Shown: piece by piece, positions 14,205 to 22,899 of the stretch
Layout of the letters: every line of letters starts with the position of its first letter
Numbering within the stretch: the first letter of the stretch is position 1
Assembly: GCF_000331105.1 (NCBI RefSeq)
Contig: NC_020054.1
Coordinates: 4,928,555-4,992,554 of the forward strand
DNA length: 64,000 nt
Direction of reading: 5' to 3'
Source: Fibrella aestuarina BUZ 2
GTDB lineage: Bacteria; Bacteroidota; Bacteroidia; Cytophagales; Spirosomataceae
The notes under the pieces: generated by a model
Database searches by the model: none
Told to the model about the DNA's origin: nothing
Seen by the model: only the letters and a program-made list of their open reading frames with translations
Made by a program: the position numbers and the translations under genes

Positions 14205-14965
14205 TGCACCACTGGACTAGGTCTTTGCGCGACTACTTCTCCTGGCCTCGAATATGGGGTAGTACGGGGTTGCTCGGCAAATACGGCTTTCAACAGGTCG
14301 TGGTATTCGTCGATCAAGTCAGACCGTAGTACCAGATTATCGTTAGCCAGAAGAATCCGAGCACTTAAGTCGGTCAGCCGATACGCCGCTTTCGTATTTA
14401 ATGACGCCAGAAATTGGCTGGGAATCGGCGCAAAATAGCCCGACCTCAAATGAGCAATATGCCGGTCGACAAGAGTCCACCAATCTGGGGCTGCCGGATG
14501 CTTCACCGAAAGCATGGAATCAGCAATGGTTGAATTTACTGTATTCAACCGTTCACCTGTTGCCTTATGGATCAGGTATAGCTTCATCAGGCTGGTTGTC
14601 GCTTCGTCGCCTGACCCACGGCGCAGGACTTCGGCGTGATCGTGCATTAACATGTCAAGGCCTTGATCAGACATGTCCCAGATGACAGTATTCCCCACCT
14701 TCCCGGCAACAACCAGTGAGCCTTTCTGAGTTGTTGAATAATGCTCATCCCACTGTCCACATAAATACTGAGTGTAAAACTTATTCAGATCGACACCATA
14801 AGCCGACCAACTTGGATCGGCTGGCGTCTCTTTTTGACTAGGTACAGGATCTACAGCAGCAGGCGCGAAATCACTGCCGTTCTGATGGAATATATTTCGA
14901 TAAGCCGCCAGGAGCATGAGCCCACACAGGCTTGTGAATACTATGTCAAAACCGATTTGAAGCAT
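14198..14965 (-). CDS. hypothetical membrane-anchored protein
   Basis: 255 residues. One N-terminal membrane segment (VFTSLCGLMLLAAY) is followed by a Pro-rich linker and a soluble domain containing WDMSDQGLDMLMHDHAEVLRR and DWWTLVDRHIAHLRSGYF. I do not recognise the domain. It lies 19 bases downstream of another membrane protein on the same strand, likely one transcript. Confidence 0.6.
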   Translation of the reverse strand: MLQIGFDIVFTSLCGLMLLAAYRNIFHQNGSDFAPAAVDPVPSQKETPADPSWSAYGVDLNKFYTQYLCGQWDEHYSTTQKGSLVVAGKVGNTVIWDMSDQGLDMLMHDHAEVLRRGSGDEATTSLMKLYLIHKATGERLNTVNSTIADSMLSVKHPAAPDWWTLVDRHIAHLRSGYFAPIPSQFLASLNTKAAYRLTDLSARILLANDNLVLRSDLIDEYHDLLKAVFAEQPRTTPYSRPGEVVAQRPSPVVHQ

Positions 14966-14984
14966 ACCGTACTGGATTTATTGG

Positions 14985-15386
14985 CTACGTACGCCAAACC
15001 ACAGAAAAACTAAGAATGCAGGATACCACGCTCAGGACTAACGCGTAATTGACCATGTTATGCGCGCTGAAACCCAGAACGTTGGACTTATCTAAATCTG
15101 CAACATAGGCTATGCCAAGAAAAGCGGCCAAAAAAACGACCGCCACTATGCTGTACCCTTTGTAAGCCGCCTTCAGCCCGTCAGGCATCAGGCGGCGCGT
15201 CTCCAGTTCATTGATGTTGGTCACGTTCAGCACGAGCCCAAATGTGACAATGTCTACCAGGTTGAGCACGTAGTCACCTTCCAGCCTCGTCGAGCTTTTA
15301 TACAAAAGCATCCGAATCAATAACGGCAACGCCCCAAATACAACTGTGAAAAAGAACCATTGAATAAGCCGGATGTTTCGATTCAT
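14985..15386 (-). CDS. hypothetical four-helix membrane protein
   Basis: 133 residues with about four membrane segments (FFFTVVFGALPLLIRMLL, LVDIVTFGLVL, IVAVVFLAAFLGIAYV, YALVLSVVSCILSFSVVW). No family recognised. First gene of a two-gene minus-strand unit; the large perfect palindrome at 15483-15534 lies 96 bases upstream of its start. Confidence 0.6.
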   Translation of the reverse strand: MNRNIRLIQWFFFTVVFGALPLLIRMLLYKSSTRLEGDYVLNLVDIVTFGLVLNVTNINELETRRLMPDGLKAAYKGYSIVAVVFLAAFLGIAYVADLDKSNVLGFSAHNMVNYALVLSVVSCILSFSVVWRT

Positions 15387-15482
15387 TACGCTTCCTAAGG
15401 CACTGGCGTGGCTGTTGTTGCGTAAAGTAGCAACTTTTCCCGGTTTGTGACACTAACCGTCTAATAAACCGCAGGTTAGCTC

Positions 15483-15534
15483 ACGTCCAATACATCACAG
15501 CAGAGCACTTGCTCTGCTGTGATGTATTGGACGT
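15483..15534. repeat. 52-bp perfect palindrome (25-bp arms, 2-base centre)
   Basis: Arms 15483-15507 and 15510-15534 are exact reverse complements (outer ACGTCCAATA, inner AGAGCA). It lies between divergent genes and has no T-run, so a terminator is unlikely. A regulatory cruciform, a recombination site or a short transposon remnant remain possible. Confidence 0.8.
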
Positions 15535-15659
15535 CACGCAGTAGAAACGTAACGCATTTTAGTTACGCGTAGTTGCTTTTTCTATCCGACGCTCAACACA
15601 TATACCCCTTCTCCAAGACATAATAGTGTGTGTGTAATGTCTTAAATGTTTTATATATA

Positions 15660-15848
15660 ATAAGACAACTCGCCGCGCCTTATCAATTTTTGACAAAGCA
15701 AACCGCCTTGCTTTATCAGTTGCTCTATCAAAAATTGATAAACCAACAGAACTGCTTTATCATCTGCTTTACCATTTTTTGATAAACCAATCCGGCTGCC
15801 TTATCATCTGCTTTACCATTTTTTGATAAAGCAGATGATAAGGCAGCC
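15660..15848. repeat. nested direct and inverted repeats upstream of the 15904 gene
   Basis: The unit CTTTATCATCTGCTTTACC followed by ATTTTTTGATAAA occurs twice (from about 15754 and, with C to CC change, 15800). TATCAATTTTTGA near 15680 is inverted at about 15727. At the right end 15794-15815 and 15827-15848 form a perfect 22-bp stem around an 11-base loop. The GATAAA/TTTATC core appears many times. This could be a repeated operator or an origin-like iteron set. Confidence 0.7.
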
Positions 15849-15903
15849 TGCTTTTAAAGTTAACCATATCCGATATTTGGAAACTTAATTAGTCAACCTA
15901 TCT

Positions 15904-16629
15904 ATGCCACGAATTCTATCCTTCCGCCACCTCGTCTGGCACAATTTCCCTGTTTATCGCTCAGACTGGAAGAAGCCTCCTTTCCTTGTTATGTACCTGC
16001 TGGCATTTGGCATGAATGGTTGCGGCTATCGTCCCTATATTAAAACGATTATTGATCCGTTCACCGGCGTAGCGACCAGGACGATGACGATTGGCTATAA
16101 GCAGACCGAGTTGATCGCTGATGCGATTGCTTATTCAAACGACCCGGTCAGCTACCGACTAGCCCAACTAAATCGACTACCCGCCTACGATGTTATTCTA
16201 TCGGCCAGCGAAGGAGATACCTTGCTGACGTTTATTCGCTGGTCACCTCAGATCAAATACGACGTACCCGATACGGCTAGTCTCCTGATACTTCCCGGAC
16301 TTAGCCTTTATAGAGAGGCAAACGAAACGCCCCTTGCCCTACCGCTCAAGAAGCGATTCCATACCATCGGTGGTCCACTGGTCGTGCAAGCCCACGTTGA
16401 TCAAGCAGCGATGCGGCTGATGGGCGCTTCAGGGGTGAAAGCCTTCCGGGTGACTCAAGTCACCGCCAACGAGTCTGACCCTGAGCCGGTGAGCTACTAC
16501 TGGTTAACTGATAAGGCAAAAGCCTTTCGCAAAGGTATTGCGCTGTTCGACGCCCCACCTAAGCAGCGCTTGGAGCCACAAGAGCGGGTGAAAAAATCGA
16601 AGGGCATTAAAACGCCGAAGTACTTTTGA
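15904..16629 (+). CDS. hypothetical protein, possibly exported
   Basis: 241 residues; an internal ATG at 15991 begins MYLLAFGMNGC, which resembles a lipoprotein signal with a Cys near residue 12, so the mature protein may be an outer-surface lipoprotein starting there. The rest is mixed alpha/beta with a basic C-terminus (RVKKSKGIKTPKYF). No family recognised. Isolated on the plus strand, downstream of the repeat cluster and upstream of a hairpin terminator. Confidence 0.55.
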   Translation: MPRILSFRHLVWHNFPVYRSDWKKPPFLVMYLLAFGMNGCGYRPYIKTIIDPFTGVATRTMTIGYKQTELIADAIAYSNDPVSYRLAQLNRLPAYDVILSASEGDTLLTFIRWSPQIKYDVPDTASLLILPGLSLYREANETPLALPLKKRFHTIGGPLVVQAHVDQAAMRLMGASGVKAFRVTQVTANESDPEPVSYYWLTDKAKAFRKGIALFDAPPKQRLEPQERVKKSKGIKTPKYF

Positions 16630-16747
16630 TCTAACCTTAAGTTGAGGTGCACGGATTCAAATGGACACTAATTCGATGAATTATAACTATTGATATAACT
16701 GCGATAAGTCCTTGCATAGGTCGTTAGGCACTCCGTTTTTGATATCC

Positions 16748-16785
16748 CAGCAAAGCCCCTCGTAGCACTGCAAGGGGCTTTGCTG
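16748..16785 (+). terminator. hairpin, probable terminator
   Basis: CAGCAAAGCCCCT/AGGGGCTTTGCTG, 13 perfect pairs with a 12-base loop. No T-run follows, so termination is not certain. The rest of 16630-16961 holds nothing I can identify. Confidence 0.5.
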
Positions 16786-16961
16786 TATAGTGTCCTTGCT
16801 GCCACCATCGGGACTACTGCGTAACTTGACCCCGTTTCCGCCTCCCCATCAAGCCAGAATGTGATCCGGGTAATGCACGACTCGCACTTTGTAATTTGTA
16901 CATACGCGGAGGCCGGTAACCGGTGCTATTTGGTAAATGTGGTCGTCAGTCCGCAGTTGAT

Positions 16962-17321
16962 ATGGAGGTGATTCAATTCGAGGCCCGACGGGTCGAAACC
17001 TGGTTAGAAGACGGGGTCCAGCACGTTACCTGGGCGGCAAGCGACCACCCCGACGCCGAACGCTTCAGTTTGCAACGCGACACAACCGACCCCGGCGCGT
17101 CGTACTACTGCGAGCGGAGCGACCAGGACCAGGGGTGCTACGGCGGTATCGCCCAACTGCACCTCACCCGTACCCAACTACTTGTTTGGCTCACGCCCAA
17201 AGGGAGCGACCGGCTGGGGTGCGACCTCATCATGCTTCACGTTAGCGTGAGCGAAGCACGCTACGCCGAACTGCGGGCGACGATGCAGCGGGTGCTGGCG
17301 GGTACGGGGCTGATCGAATAA
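16962..17321 (+). CDS. possible Imm10-like immunity protein
   Basis: 119 residues from ATG 16962 (the frame opens at 16923). The pattern of beta strands QHVTWAASDHPDAERFSLQRDT, ASYYCERSDQDQGCYGGIAQLHLTR, LLVWLTPKGSDRLG and a C-terminal helix ARYAELRATMQRVL is similar to Imm10 immunity proteins of polymorphic toxin systems. No toxin partner lies next to it; a short unrelated coding remnant follows. The assignment is from memory of the family pattern only. Confidence 0.4.
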   Translation: MEVIQFEARRVETWLEDGVQHVTWAASDHPDAERFSLQRDTTDPGASYYCERSDQDQGCYGGIAQLHLTRTQLLVWLTPKGSDRLGCDLIMLHVSVSEARYAELRATMQRVLAGTGLIE

Positions 17322-17762
17322 TTGGGGGACGCCAGCTGACTTTCACGAGTCCGATGGACCGGATAAGGCATTGGCGCAGGGCCCGGCCGTGACAACCCTT
17401 GGTTTTGCTTGGTGACAGGCCGCCAGGAGAGCTTCAACGGTCAGCCCCTGCTCGTGTATCGCAAACTCAAGCTGTCCTACGAGGTGAAACGCTGATTATC
17501 GTGACGGCAAATTGAGAATAAGCCAGTCTTAGTTTTGTAAGGTTGACGCCCCAGTTGTCGTCGTCACTCAGAAAACGGGCATTGAAGGAAACACATAAAT
17601 TTGTGGCTATCTCTTTGGTTTAGACAACGCAGTTGACCCTCTTATAGCATTCGATGTAAGGAATACCCTGCTCGGGTAAACCATCCCGCTTCAACCTCGC
17701 GCGATTGGTTAAGTCCGCAAAATCAATAGTTTTGTTAACTACTCCGAAATTGATTCAGCCCA
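17322..17762. other. intergenic stretch with a short coding remnant
   Basis: About 17410-17493 reads on the plus strand as an in-frame tail ending SFNGQPLLVYRKLKLSYEV and a stop, without a start, resembling the end of a degraded gene. The rest shows no gene. Confidence 0.3.
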
Positions 17763-18827
17763 GTGACTGTTTACCTGGACCTGAGCAACCTGTTCAACAT
17801 CTTCTGCATCGTGCAGGGGATCACAACGGCAGGCCTGCTATTTTATAGAATGGATTCGCCCACCAATAAATGGTTGGCCTGGCTTGTGGTCGGTCTCACG
17901 CTGCAGGTTATCGATTATTTCCTAACGCGCTCAGGCGTGTATTGGAACCACAAGTGGCTCTATTTTATGCCCTTGTTTTACTCTTGGAGTTTCGGGCCGC
18001 TGCTATATGCCTATGTACGGACGCGGGCGGGGCAAAACGTTTCCTTGCCGGGATGGTGGTTTATTCCTGTAGTCATTCAGGGCTTATTCTACGTCATACT
18101 AACTCTTCAACCCTTCGAGAATAAAGCCTGGTTCTGGATCAATGTGCACAAGCCGTTTACGCGCTATGTCGACTACTATGGTGCCTCCGCCATGATTCTG
18201 TACGCGATCTACAGAAGTCGCCCGTTTGCCACCGATCGTTGGCTGCGACTGCTGCTAAATAGCTTGGGTGTTTTTTATGTGGTTGCTGCTTTTGAACCGC
18301 TATTCAACGATGCCTATCTGCCCGACAATTGGCCTAAGTTTTACCTAACCTATCAAATCTTGCCCCTGTTCGTGTACGCACTGGCGTTAATTGGGCTGTT
18401 CTATAATCGACTTACCAAACCTGAGCGACCATCTGTACCCGTAGTGCCACCGCAGCCGGTGACGGCGGACCAACGAGAACGAATGTTGTTAGCCATTCAA
18501 CAGCAGCAACTCTACAAAAACCCCGATCTCTCGCTGGCCGTTTTGGCCAAAAACCTCGGCGAATCACCTAATGTGATCTCGCGCATCATCAACAACGGGT
18601 TCGACCAGTCATTTAATGAGTTTATCAATACCTATCGTGTGGCAGAAGTGAAACGGCGCATGGCTGCCGGAGATACGGACCGAGTGACTATTCTGAGCAT
18701 CGCCCTCGACGCGGGCTTCCCCTCCAAGACAACGTTCAACCGGGTATTTAAGGAGATGACCGGACACACCCCAAAAGAATACGTAAAGATGTCCCAAATC
18801 ACACTTCGGGACGACTCAGCAAGCTAA
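17763..18827 (+). CDS. AraC-family regulator with N-terminal multi-pass membrane domain
   Basis: 354 residues. Residues 1-215 contain about seven membrane helices. Residues 240-345 are the AraC double helix-turn-helix: LAVLAKNLGESPNVISRIIN and ILSIALDAGFPSKTTFNRVFKEMTGHTPKEY. Such membrane-anchored AraC regulators are frequent in Bacteroidota and sense envelope signals. A serine hydrolase gene follows 34 bases later on the same strand, likely co-transcribed. Confidence 0.85.
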   Translation: MTVYLDLSNLFNIFCIVQGITTAGLLFYRMDSPTNKWLAWLVVGLTLQVIDYFLTRSGVYWNHKWLYFMPLFYSWSFGPLLYAYVRTRAGQNVSLPGWWFIPVVIQGLFYVILTLQPFENKAWFWINVHKPFTRYVDYYGASAMILYAIYRSRPFATDRWLRLLLNSLGVFYVVAAFEPLFNDAYLPDNWPKFYLTYQILPLFVYALALIGLFYNRLTKPERPSVPVVPPQPVTADQRERMLLAIQQQQLYKNPDLSLAVLAKNLGESPNVISRIINNGFDQSFNEFINTYRVAEVKRRMAAGDTDRVTILSIALDAGFPSKTTFNRVFKEMTGHTPKEYVKMSQITLRDDSAS

Positions 18828-18861
18828 AACCGCGACTATTGGGCCATAAATCAGCTCTGTC

Positions 18862-20727
18862 ATGTCAACTACCGTCTATCGGCTTTGCCGCATCTCGCTC
18901 GCTTTTTTTGGATTGCTCCCCGTGTATCATTCAATCGCGCAGCCACCAAAGCGGCTTGCGGATCGAATAGCCGCCGTAGAGCGTAGCCTAATTCCTTATG
19001 TGCCGGTGGCGGGTCTGAAGGGCTGGACCATTGAGGAGCGCATGAAGCTGTACAAAGTCCCGGGGGTAAGTGTTGCGGTGATTCACAATTATAAACTAGA
19101 TTGGGTAAAGGCCTACGGACTGGCTGATACGACGGCCCGTAAGCCAGTAACAACCGAGACACTCTTTTCGGCCGGATCAATCTCCAAGCTCGTAGCGGCC
19201 GTAGCAGCGCTCAAACTCGTTGAACAGGGTAAGCTCACGCTCGACGCGCCCATCAATACCTACCTGAAATCGTGGCAACTCGGAGAGAACGACAAAACCC
19301 GTCAAACGCCGGTTACCCTTCGCATGCTGTTAAGCCACCGGGGGGGCACCAGTCAATCAGCTTATTTTGGGTTTACACCTGACAAAAACCCACTACCTTC
19401 GGTGCCGGATATGCTCGCCGGCAAGCCCGACACGGACAGTCGGCCTGTCGTAGTCAATGGGGTGCCAGGGGCAGGCTTTAATTACTCTGGCGGTGGGTAC
19501 TTGGTCGCCCAGATGGCCATGATGGATATTACGGGAAAAGACTTTGCCACCCTGGCCGACGAACTTATTTTCCGCCCCCTGGGCATGAAAGGTGCCTCGT
19601 TCGCTCAACCATTACCGTCTTCATTGGCTAGCCGTTTGGCTTGGGCCTACTCGCCTAACGGCTGGTTTAAGGGCATGCCTTATTTGTATCCCCAACAGGC
19701 AGCCGCTGGCCTGCACTGCACTCCCACCGACTTGGCCAAACTGATCATTGATCTTCAAAATAGCTATCGCGGAACGGGTAAGCTTTTAAGTCAGGGTTCA
19801 ATGAAAGCAATGGTAACACCACTCGCACCGGTTTCAGACGGCTTTTTCGATGAACAGATTGGCCTGGGAGCCTTCCTTCTGCAACAAAAAGGCAATACCT
19901 CCCAACAAGGCCGTTATTTCGAACATACTGGCGTCAACGCGGGCTACCTGGCTTACGCGCTTGGTAGTGTGGTCGGAGGGAATGGAGTGGTAGTGATGAT
20001 GAACGACAACGCGGGTGCCAACGAACTCGGCAAAGAAATACGTAGAGCGGTGGCGCAGGTATATGCTTGGCCGGGCTTCCTACCCGAACCGCTGGTGCCC
20101 ATATCCCTGCCTGACTCACTGCTAAATGCGTATGTGGGGCGGTATCAACGTGGACCCGATGAGGTCGTCACGATTCGGCGGTCGGGTAAGCTGCTGACCG
20201 AAACCATCAACAACGGCAATAGCATCATCTGTGTGCCCATTGGTCGCGACACCATCGCGTTGACTGATTACACCGCCAAGGCCTATTTTAGTCGGGCTGC
20301 GCTTGGTCGGACAATGACTGAAGGGACTCGGTTGGGCAGGATTGACTCACTGCGTTTAGAATGGGACAAAATGCCCTGGCCTCGACTGGCGGAGGGCGTT
20401 TATCTACCGAATGAACTGATGCGCATGGGCCGTTTACCAGAAGCGGTGGAAGGTTACCGGACGATGAAGCTCAACGTCTATCAACTGACGTATATGGCGT
20501 ATGATCTTACCACCAGCCGGCCAGCGAATTTGCCAGCGGCTGAAGCGATACTGGCCTTGGCCCGCCAGCAATTTCCCAAAGAAGGGATCGTCTATACTCG
20601 CCTTGGCGATCTTTACATGCTACGTGGAGAAACAAGCCGGGCAATAGACTCCTTTCGCGAGGCACTCAAACTAGACTCTTCTGATGCCTATAGCAAAGAC
20701 AAACTGAAAGCGCTAAAAAGTGAGTAA
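18862..20727 (+). CDS. exported serine hydrolase (class C beta-lactamase fold) with TPR tail
   Basis: 621 residues with an N-terminal signal peptide. The beta-lactamase/DD-peptidase motifs are present: S-x-x-K in SAGSISKLVAAVA near residue 107, Y-S-G in FNYSGGGYLVAQ near 210 and HTG in FEHTGVNAGY near 355. The last 110 residues form tetratricopeptide-like repeats (LGDLYMLRGETSRAIDSFREALKLDSS). Such proteins are often esterases or peptidases of the periplasm rather than antibiotic resistance enzymes. Probably controlled by the upstream regulator. Confidence 0.85.
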   Translation: MSTTVYRLCRISLAFFGLLPVYHSIAQPPKRLADRIAAVERSLIPYVPVAGLKGWTIEERMKLYKVPGVSVAVIHNYKLDWVKAYGLADTTARKPVTTETLFSAGSISKLVAAVAALKLVEQGKLTLDAPINTYLKSWQLGENDKTRQTPVTLRMLLSHRGGTSQSAYFGFTPDKNPLPSVPDMLAGKPDTDSRPVVVNGVPGAGFNYSGGGYLVAQMAMMDITGKDFATLADELIFRPLGMKGASFAQPLPSSLASRLAWAYSPNGWFKGMPYLYPQQAAAGLHCTPTDLAKLIIDLQNSYRGTGKLLSQGSMKAMVTPLAPVSDGFFDEQIGLGAFLLQQKGNTSQQGRYFEHTGVNAGYLAYALGSVVGGNGVVVMMNDNAGANELGKEIRRAVAQVYAWPGFLPEPLVPISLPDSLLNAYVGRYQRGPDEVVTIRRSGKLLTETINNGNSIICVPIGRDTIALTDYTAKAYFSRAALGRTMTEGTRLGRIDSLRLEWDKMPWPRLAEGVYLPNELMRMGRLPEAVEGYRTMKLNVYQLTYMAYDLTTSRPANLPAAEAILALARQQFPKEGIVYTRLGDLYMLRGETSRAIDSFREALKLDSSDAYSKDKLKALKSE

Positions 20728-21045
20728 AGCCGCTAAGCACTGAAATTTGTTCGACTGGTTGAATCTATTAGAAATCAAAAGACAGTGTCTCGCAAAACCC
20801 TCCCGCTTGAGACGACGTATTCATGTATCTGCTTTATTAATTCGGGTGTTTAGTGAGGTAACTCCCAGCACTCAAATTCGGACGTGATCGTGTCCGGATT
20901 CGTACAGGGTCATAATACAAAACACATCTCAAAGCAATACAGCAAATGTTAATGCCACTGGTATAATAGTTGAGCTTTGCGAATCAGAAGTCAGCCATTT
21001 ACCCAAAGCATAAACTCATGCTCAAAACTTACCAAAGCCTTTACT
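20728..21045. other. intergenic stretch
   Basis: No gene or clear signal seen between the serine hydrolase and the sorting-domain remnant. Confidence 0.5.
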
Positions 21046-21132
21046 ATGAATGCAAGTGGCCTGACCAAAGGCACGTACTACATGCACATACGCCTTAAAG
21101 ATCAACTGCGCAAGGAGCGCATCATTGAGTAA
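21046..21132 (+). pseudogene. remnant of a type IX secretion C-terminal sorting domain
   Basis: A 28-residue tail reading GLTKGTYYMHIRLKDQ...ERIIE and a stop. It resembles the end of T9SS type A sorting domains, where a Gly-Thr-Tyr strand pair and a basic final strand close the protein. No upstream body of the gene is present. Confidence 0.45.
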
Positions 21133-21202
21133 AGGCCTCAGTAGCCCAAGCACGCCCCGCACAACTGTAGCGAACGTAATCCCCACTTAGTTTAAAACGA
21201 AC

Positions 21203-21228
21203 AGGGCGCGGGCGAGAAACCGCGCCCT
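21203..21228. terminator. GC-rich hairpin before the porin gene
   Basis: AGGGCGCGG/CCGCGCCCT, 9 pairs, 14 bases upstream of the next ATG. No T-run; may be a terminator of the degraded upstream gene or a leader structure. Confidence 0.45.
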
Positions 21229-21241
21229 TGATCACGACGTC

Positions 21242-21904
21242 ATGACCTCGTTTCGATACTGTTTATCAGCCCTCCTGTTAGCTAGTCTGTCCACCTCGTT
21301 CGCCCAGATTCGTTGGGGACTACGCGCCGGTGTAAGTTCATCCACCGCAGCGACTGAGCTTGTCCCGGTTTCAACCTATACGCCGCTTCCAGGCCTGCAG
21401 GCAGGTGTTGTCGTTGACATTCCTCTCTCTGAAATACTCAGCATTCAGCCGGTCTTACTGTTTGCCTCCAAAGGGTTTGAGCGGAGCTCGTTCTTCGAGG
21501 ATAACGTCAACCCACTGGACCAGCCATACGGTACGGCCGCGTTACGAATTGAAACAGTCAAGCCCTACTACCTCAAAATTCCGGTGTTAATACTAGTCAA
21601 AGCACCGCTGACCCAAGAAGTGAAACTGTACATGGGTCTGGGTCCTTACGTAGGTACGTTGATCGGGGGCACAGTACTGTATGACTATAAAAGCGTCTAT
21701 TCAAAAGGCCCGCTATCCCCGTCCCGTAATTCATTTTATGCCAGATCGGATGCTGGCTTGACGGGGGCTACGGGCGTCGAACTAATGGATCGCTTTCAAC
21801 TAGGCATCGCCTACGATTACGGCCTGATGAATGTTACCAGTGACCCCCTACGCTACAGCTTACGAAACCGGACGGTTAGTCTGAGTTTGAGCGTGTTTCT
21901 ATGA
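21242..21904 (+). CDS. outer-membrane beta-barrel protein (PorT-like)
   Basis: 220 residues. Signal peptide (SALLLASLSTSFAQ) then IRWGLRAGVSSST, a typical first strand, repeated amphipathic strands including LQAGVVVDIPLSEILSIQPVLLFASKGF, and a final strand VSLSLSVFL ending in an aromatic/Leu pattern. This matches the small 8-stranded outer-membrane barrels common in Bacteroidota. Monocistronic. Confidence 0.8.
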   Translation: MTSFRYCLSALLLASLSTSFAQIRWGLRAGVSSSTAATELVPVSTYTPLPGLQAGVVVDIPLSEILSIQPVLLFASKGFERSSFFEDNVNPLDQPYGTAALRIETVKPYYLKIPVLILVKAPLTQEVKLYMGLGPYVGTLIGGTVLYDYKSVYSKGPLSPSRNSFYARSDAGLTGATGVELMDRFQLGIAYDYGLMNVTSDPLRYSLRNRTVSLSLSVFL

Positions 21905-22132
21905 GACCCTACTTAGGGAAGTCAGTTGCAGTACAACGGGCAAACCTTCCTCTGAATTGAAGGGTTGATCCATTCACGAGCTTTCCCGTAGTAGATTGCA
22001 GGCGTCTACTTTCTTAGTGAAAAGCACTTGTGCCAAAGGAACACTCCTGCAGTCGTGACTGGATCAAGTGCTGGCCTGGATTAGGGTCGATTCTGTAACC
22101 GCATTACGCATTAGCTTCAACCCTAGTCCTCA

Positions 22133-22345
22133 ATGACCGAACGCACCTTTGCCGCCTTTACCGAAGCCGACCTGCTAGCAGGAACAAGATTCTGTGCCGC
22201 CAATGCCAGAACGCATTCTGACTGCGCTGATCGCTTCCTGATTTGCACGAAGCCGTTCAACCCGCGACGTACAGTGCTGTATACCATCGTCGATTTGAAG
22301 AAAGGGATTCATGGTACCGCAGGATCAGGAAAGGCGAAAACTTGA
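22133..22345 (+). pseudogene. truncated AbiV-like gene (5' copy)
   Basis: The first roughly 100 bases match the 5' end of the intact gene at 24993 at about 90% identity, including [16 protein letters not shown] and CAANARTHS. After codon 33 the sequence diverges into an unrelated frame that ends at 22345. The conserved helical core needed for function is missing. Confidence 0.7.
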
Positions 22346-22389
22346 AGCCAAAAACGTAGCAACTTGAAAGTTGCGTGACCAACTCCATT

Positions 22390-22899
22390 CTATTCAGCAA
22401 TACTCGTGGGCATTATGAATGAAATATAATTTATATCAGCCGGCAAGGCACGGCTCATTCTAAAATGGTAATCTGATTTTAGTTTGTCTTCTATCTTTTT
22501 TAAGTCCGCGGGGCTAAATGCACTATTATTTTTTATTAAAAAGGACAACTCTCGTATAGTGCCCGATGGTGAAATGTAATATTTTATATCAAGCCTTTCC
22601 CCTTTTGGTAGTTTTTTATTTCCACTCACGGCCTCCTGCACTACCTTTTGTATATGGCTCTTTTCAGTATCCCCAAAGTTTAGGTAGTTCAGGTATGTCT
22701 CCTTCATTTCTTGAGGCATGGTCGATTTTACGTTCTTCAGTTTGTTGTTACTGTTAGCAAACTCAATTGTACTACTATTTGCTATGGGAGTAGCGGTATA
22801 TAGTCTGCCATCTACCGTTTGAGTTACTACGTTAACTTTCTGAGCCATCACGTATTGTGAGCCAACTAGAATGACAACCATGAGAAATAGCGCTTTCAT
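22390..22899 (-). CDS. hypothetical exported protein
   Basis: 169 residues with a signal peptide (LFLMVVILVGSQYVMAQK). The second half, DIKYYISPSGTIRELSFLIKNNSAFSPADLKKIEDKLK, resembles a TonB-C-like alpha/beta module but is too divergent to call. Its start overlaps the stop of the upstream lipoprotein gene by 4 bases (ATGA), so the pair is translationally coupled. Confidence 0.6.
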   Translation of the reverse strand: MKALFLMVVILVGSQYVMAQKVNVVTQTVDGRLYTATPIANSSTIEFANSNNKLKNVKSTMPQEMKETYLNYLNFGDTEKSHIQKVVQEAVSGNKKLPKGERLDIKYYISPSGTIRELSFLIKNNSAFSPADLKKIEDKLKSDYHFRMSRALPADINYISFIMPTSIAE

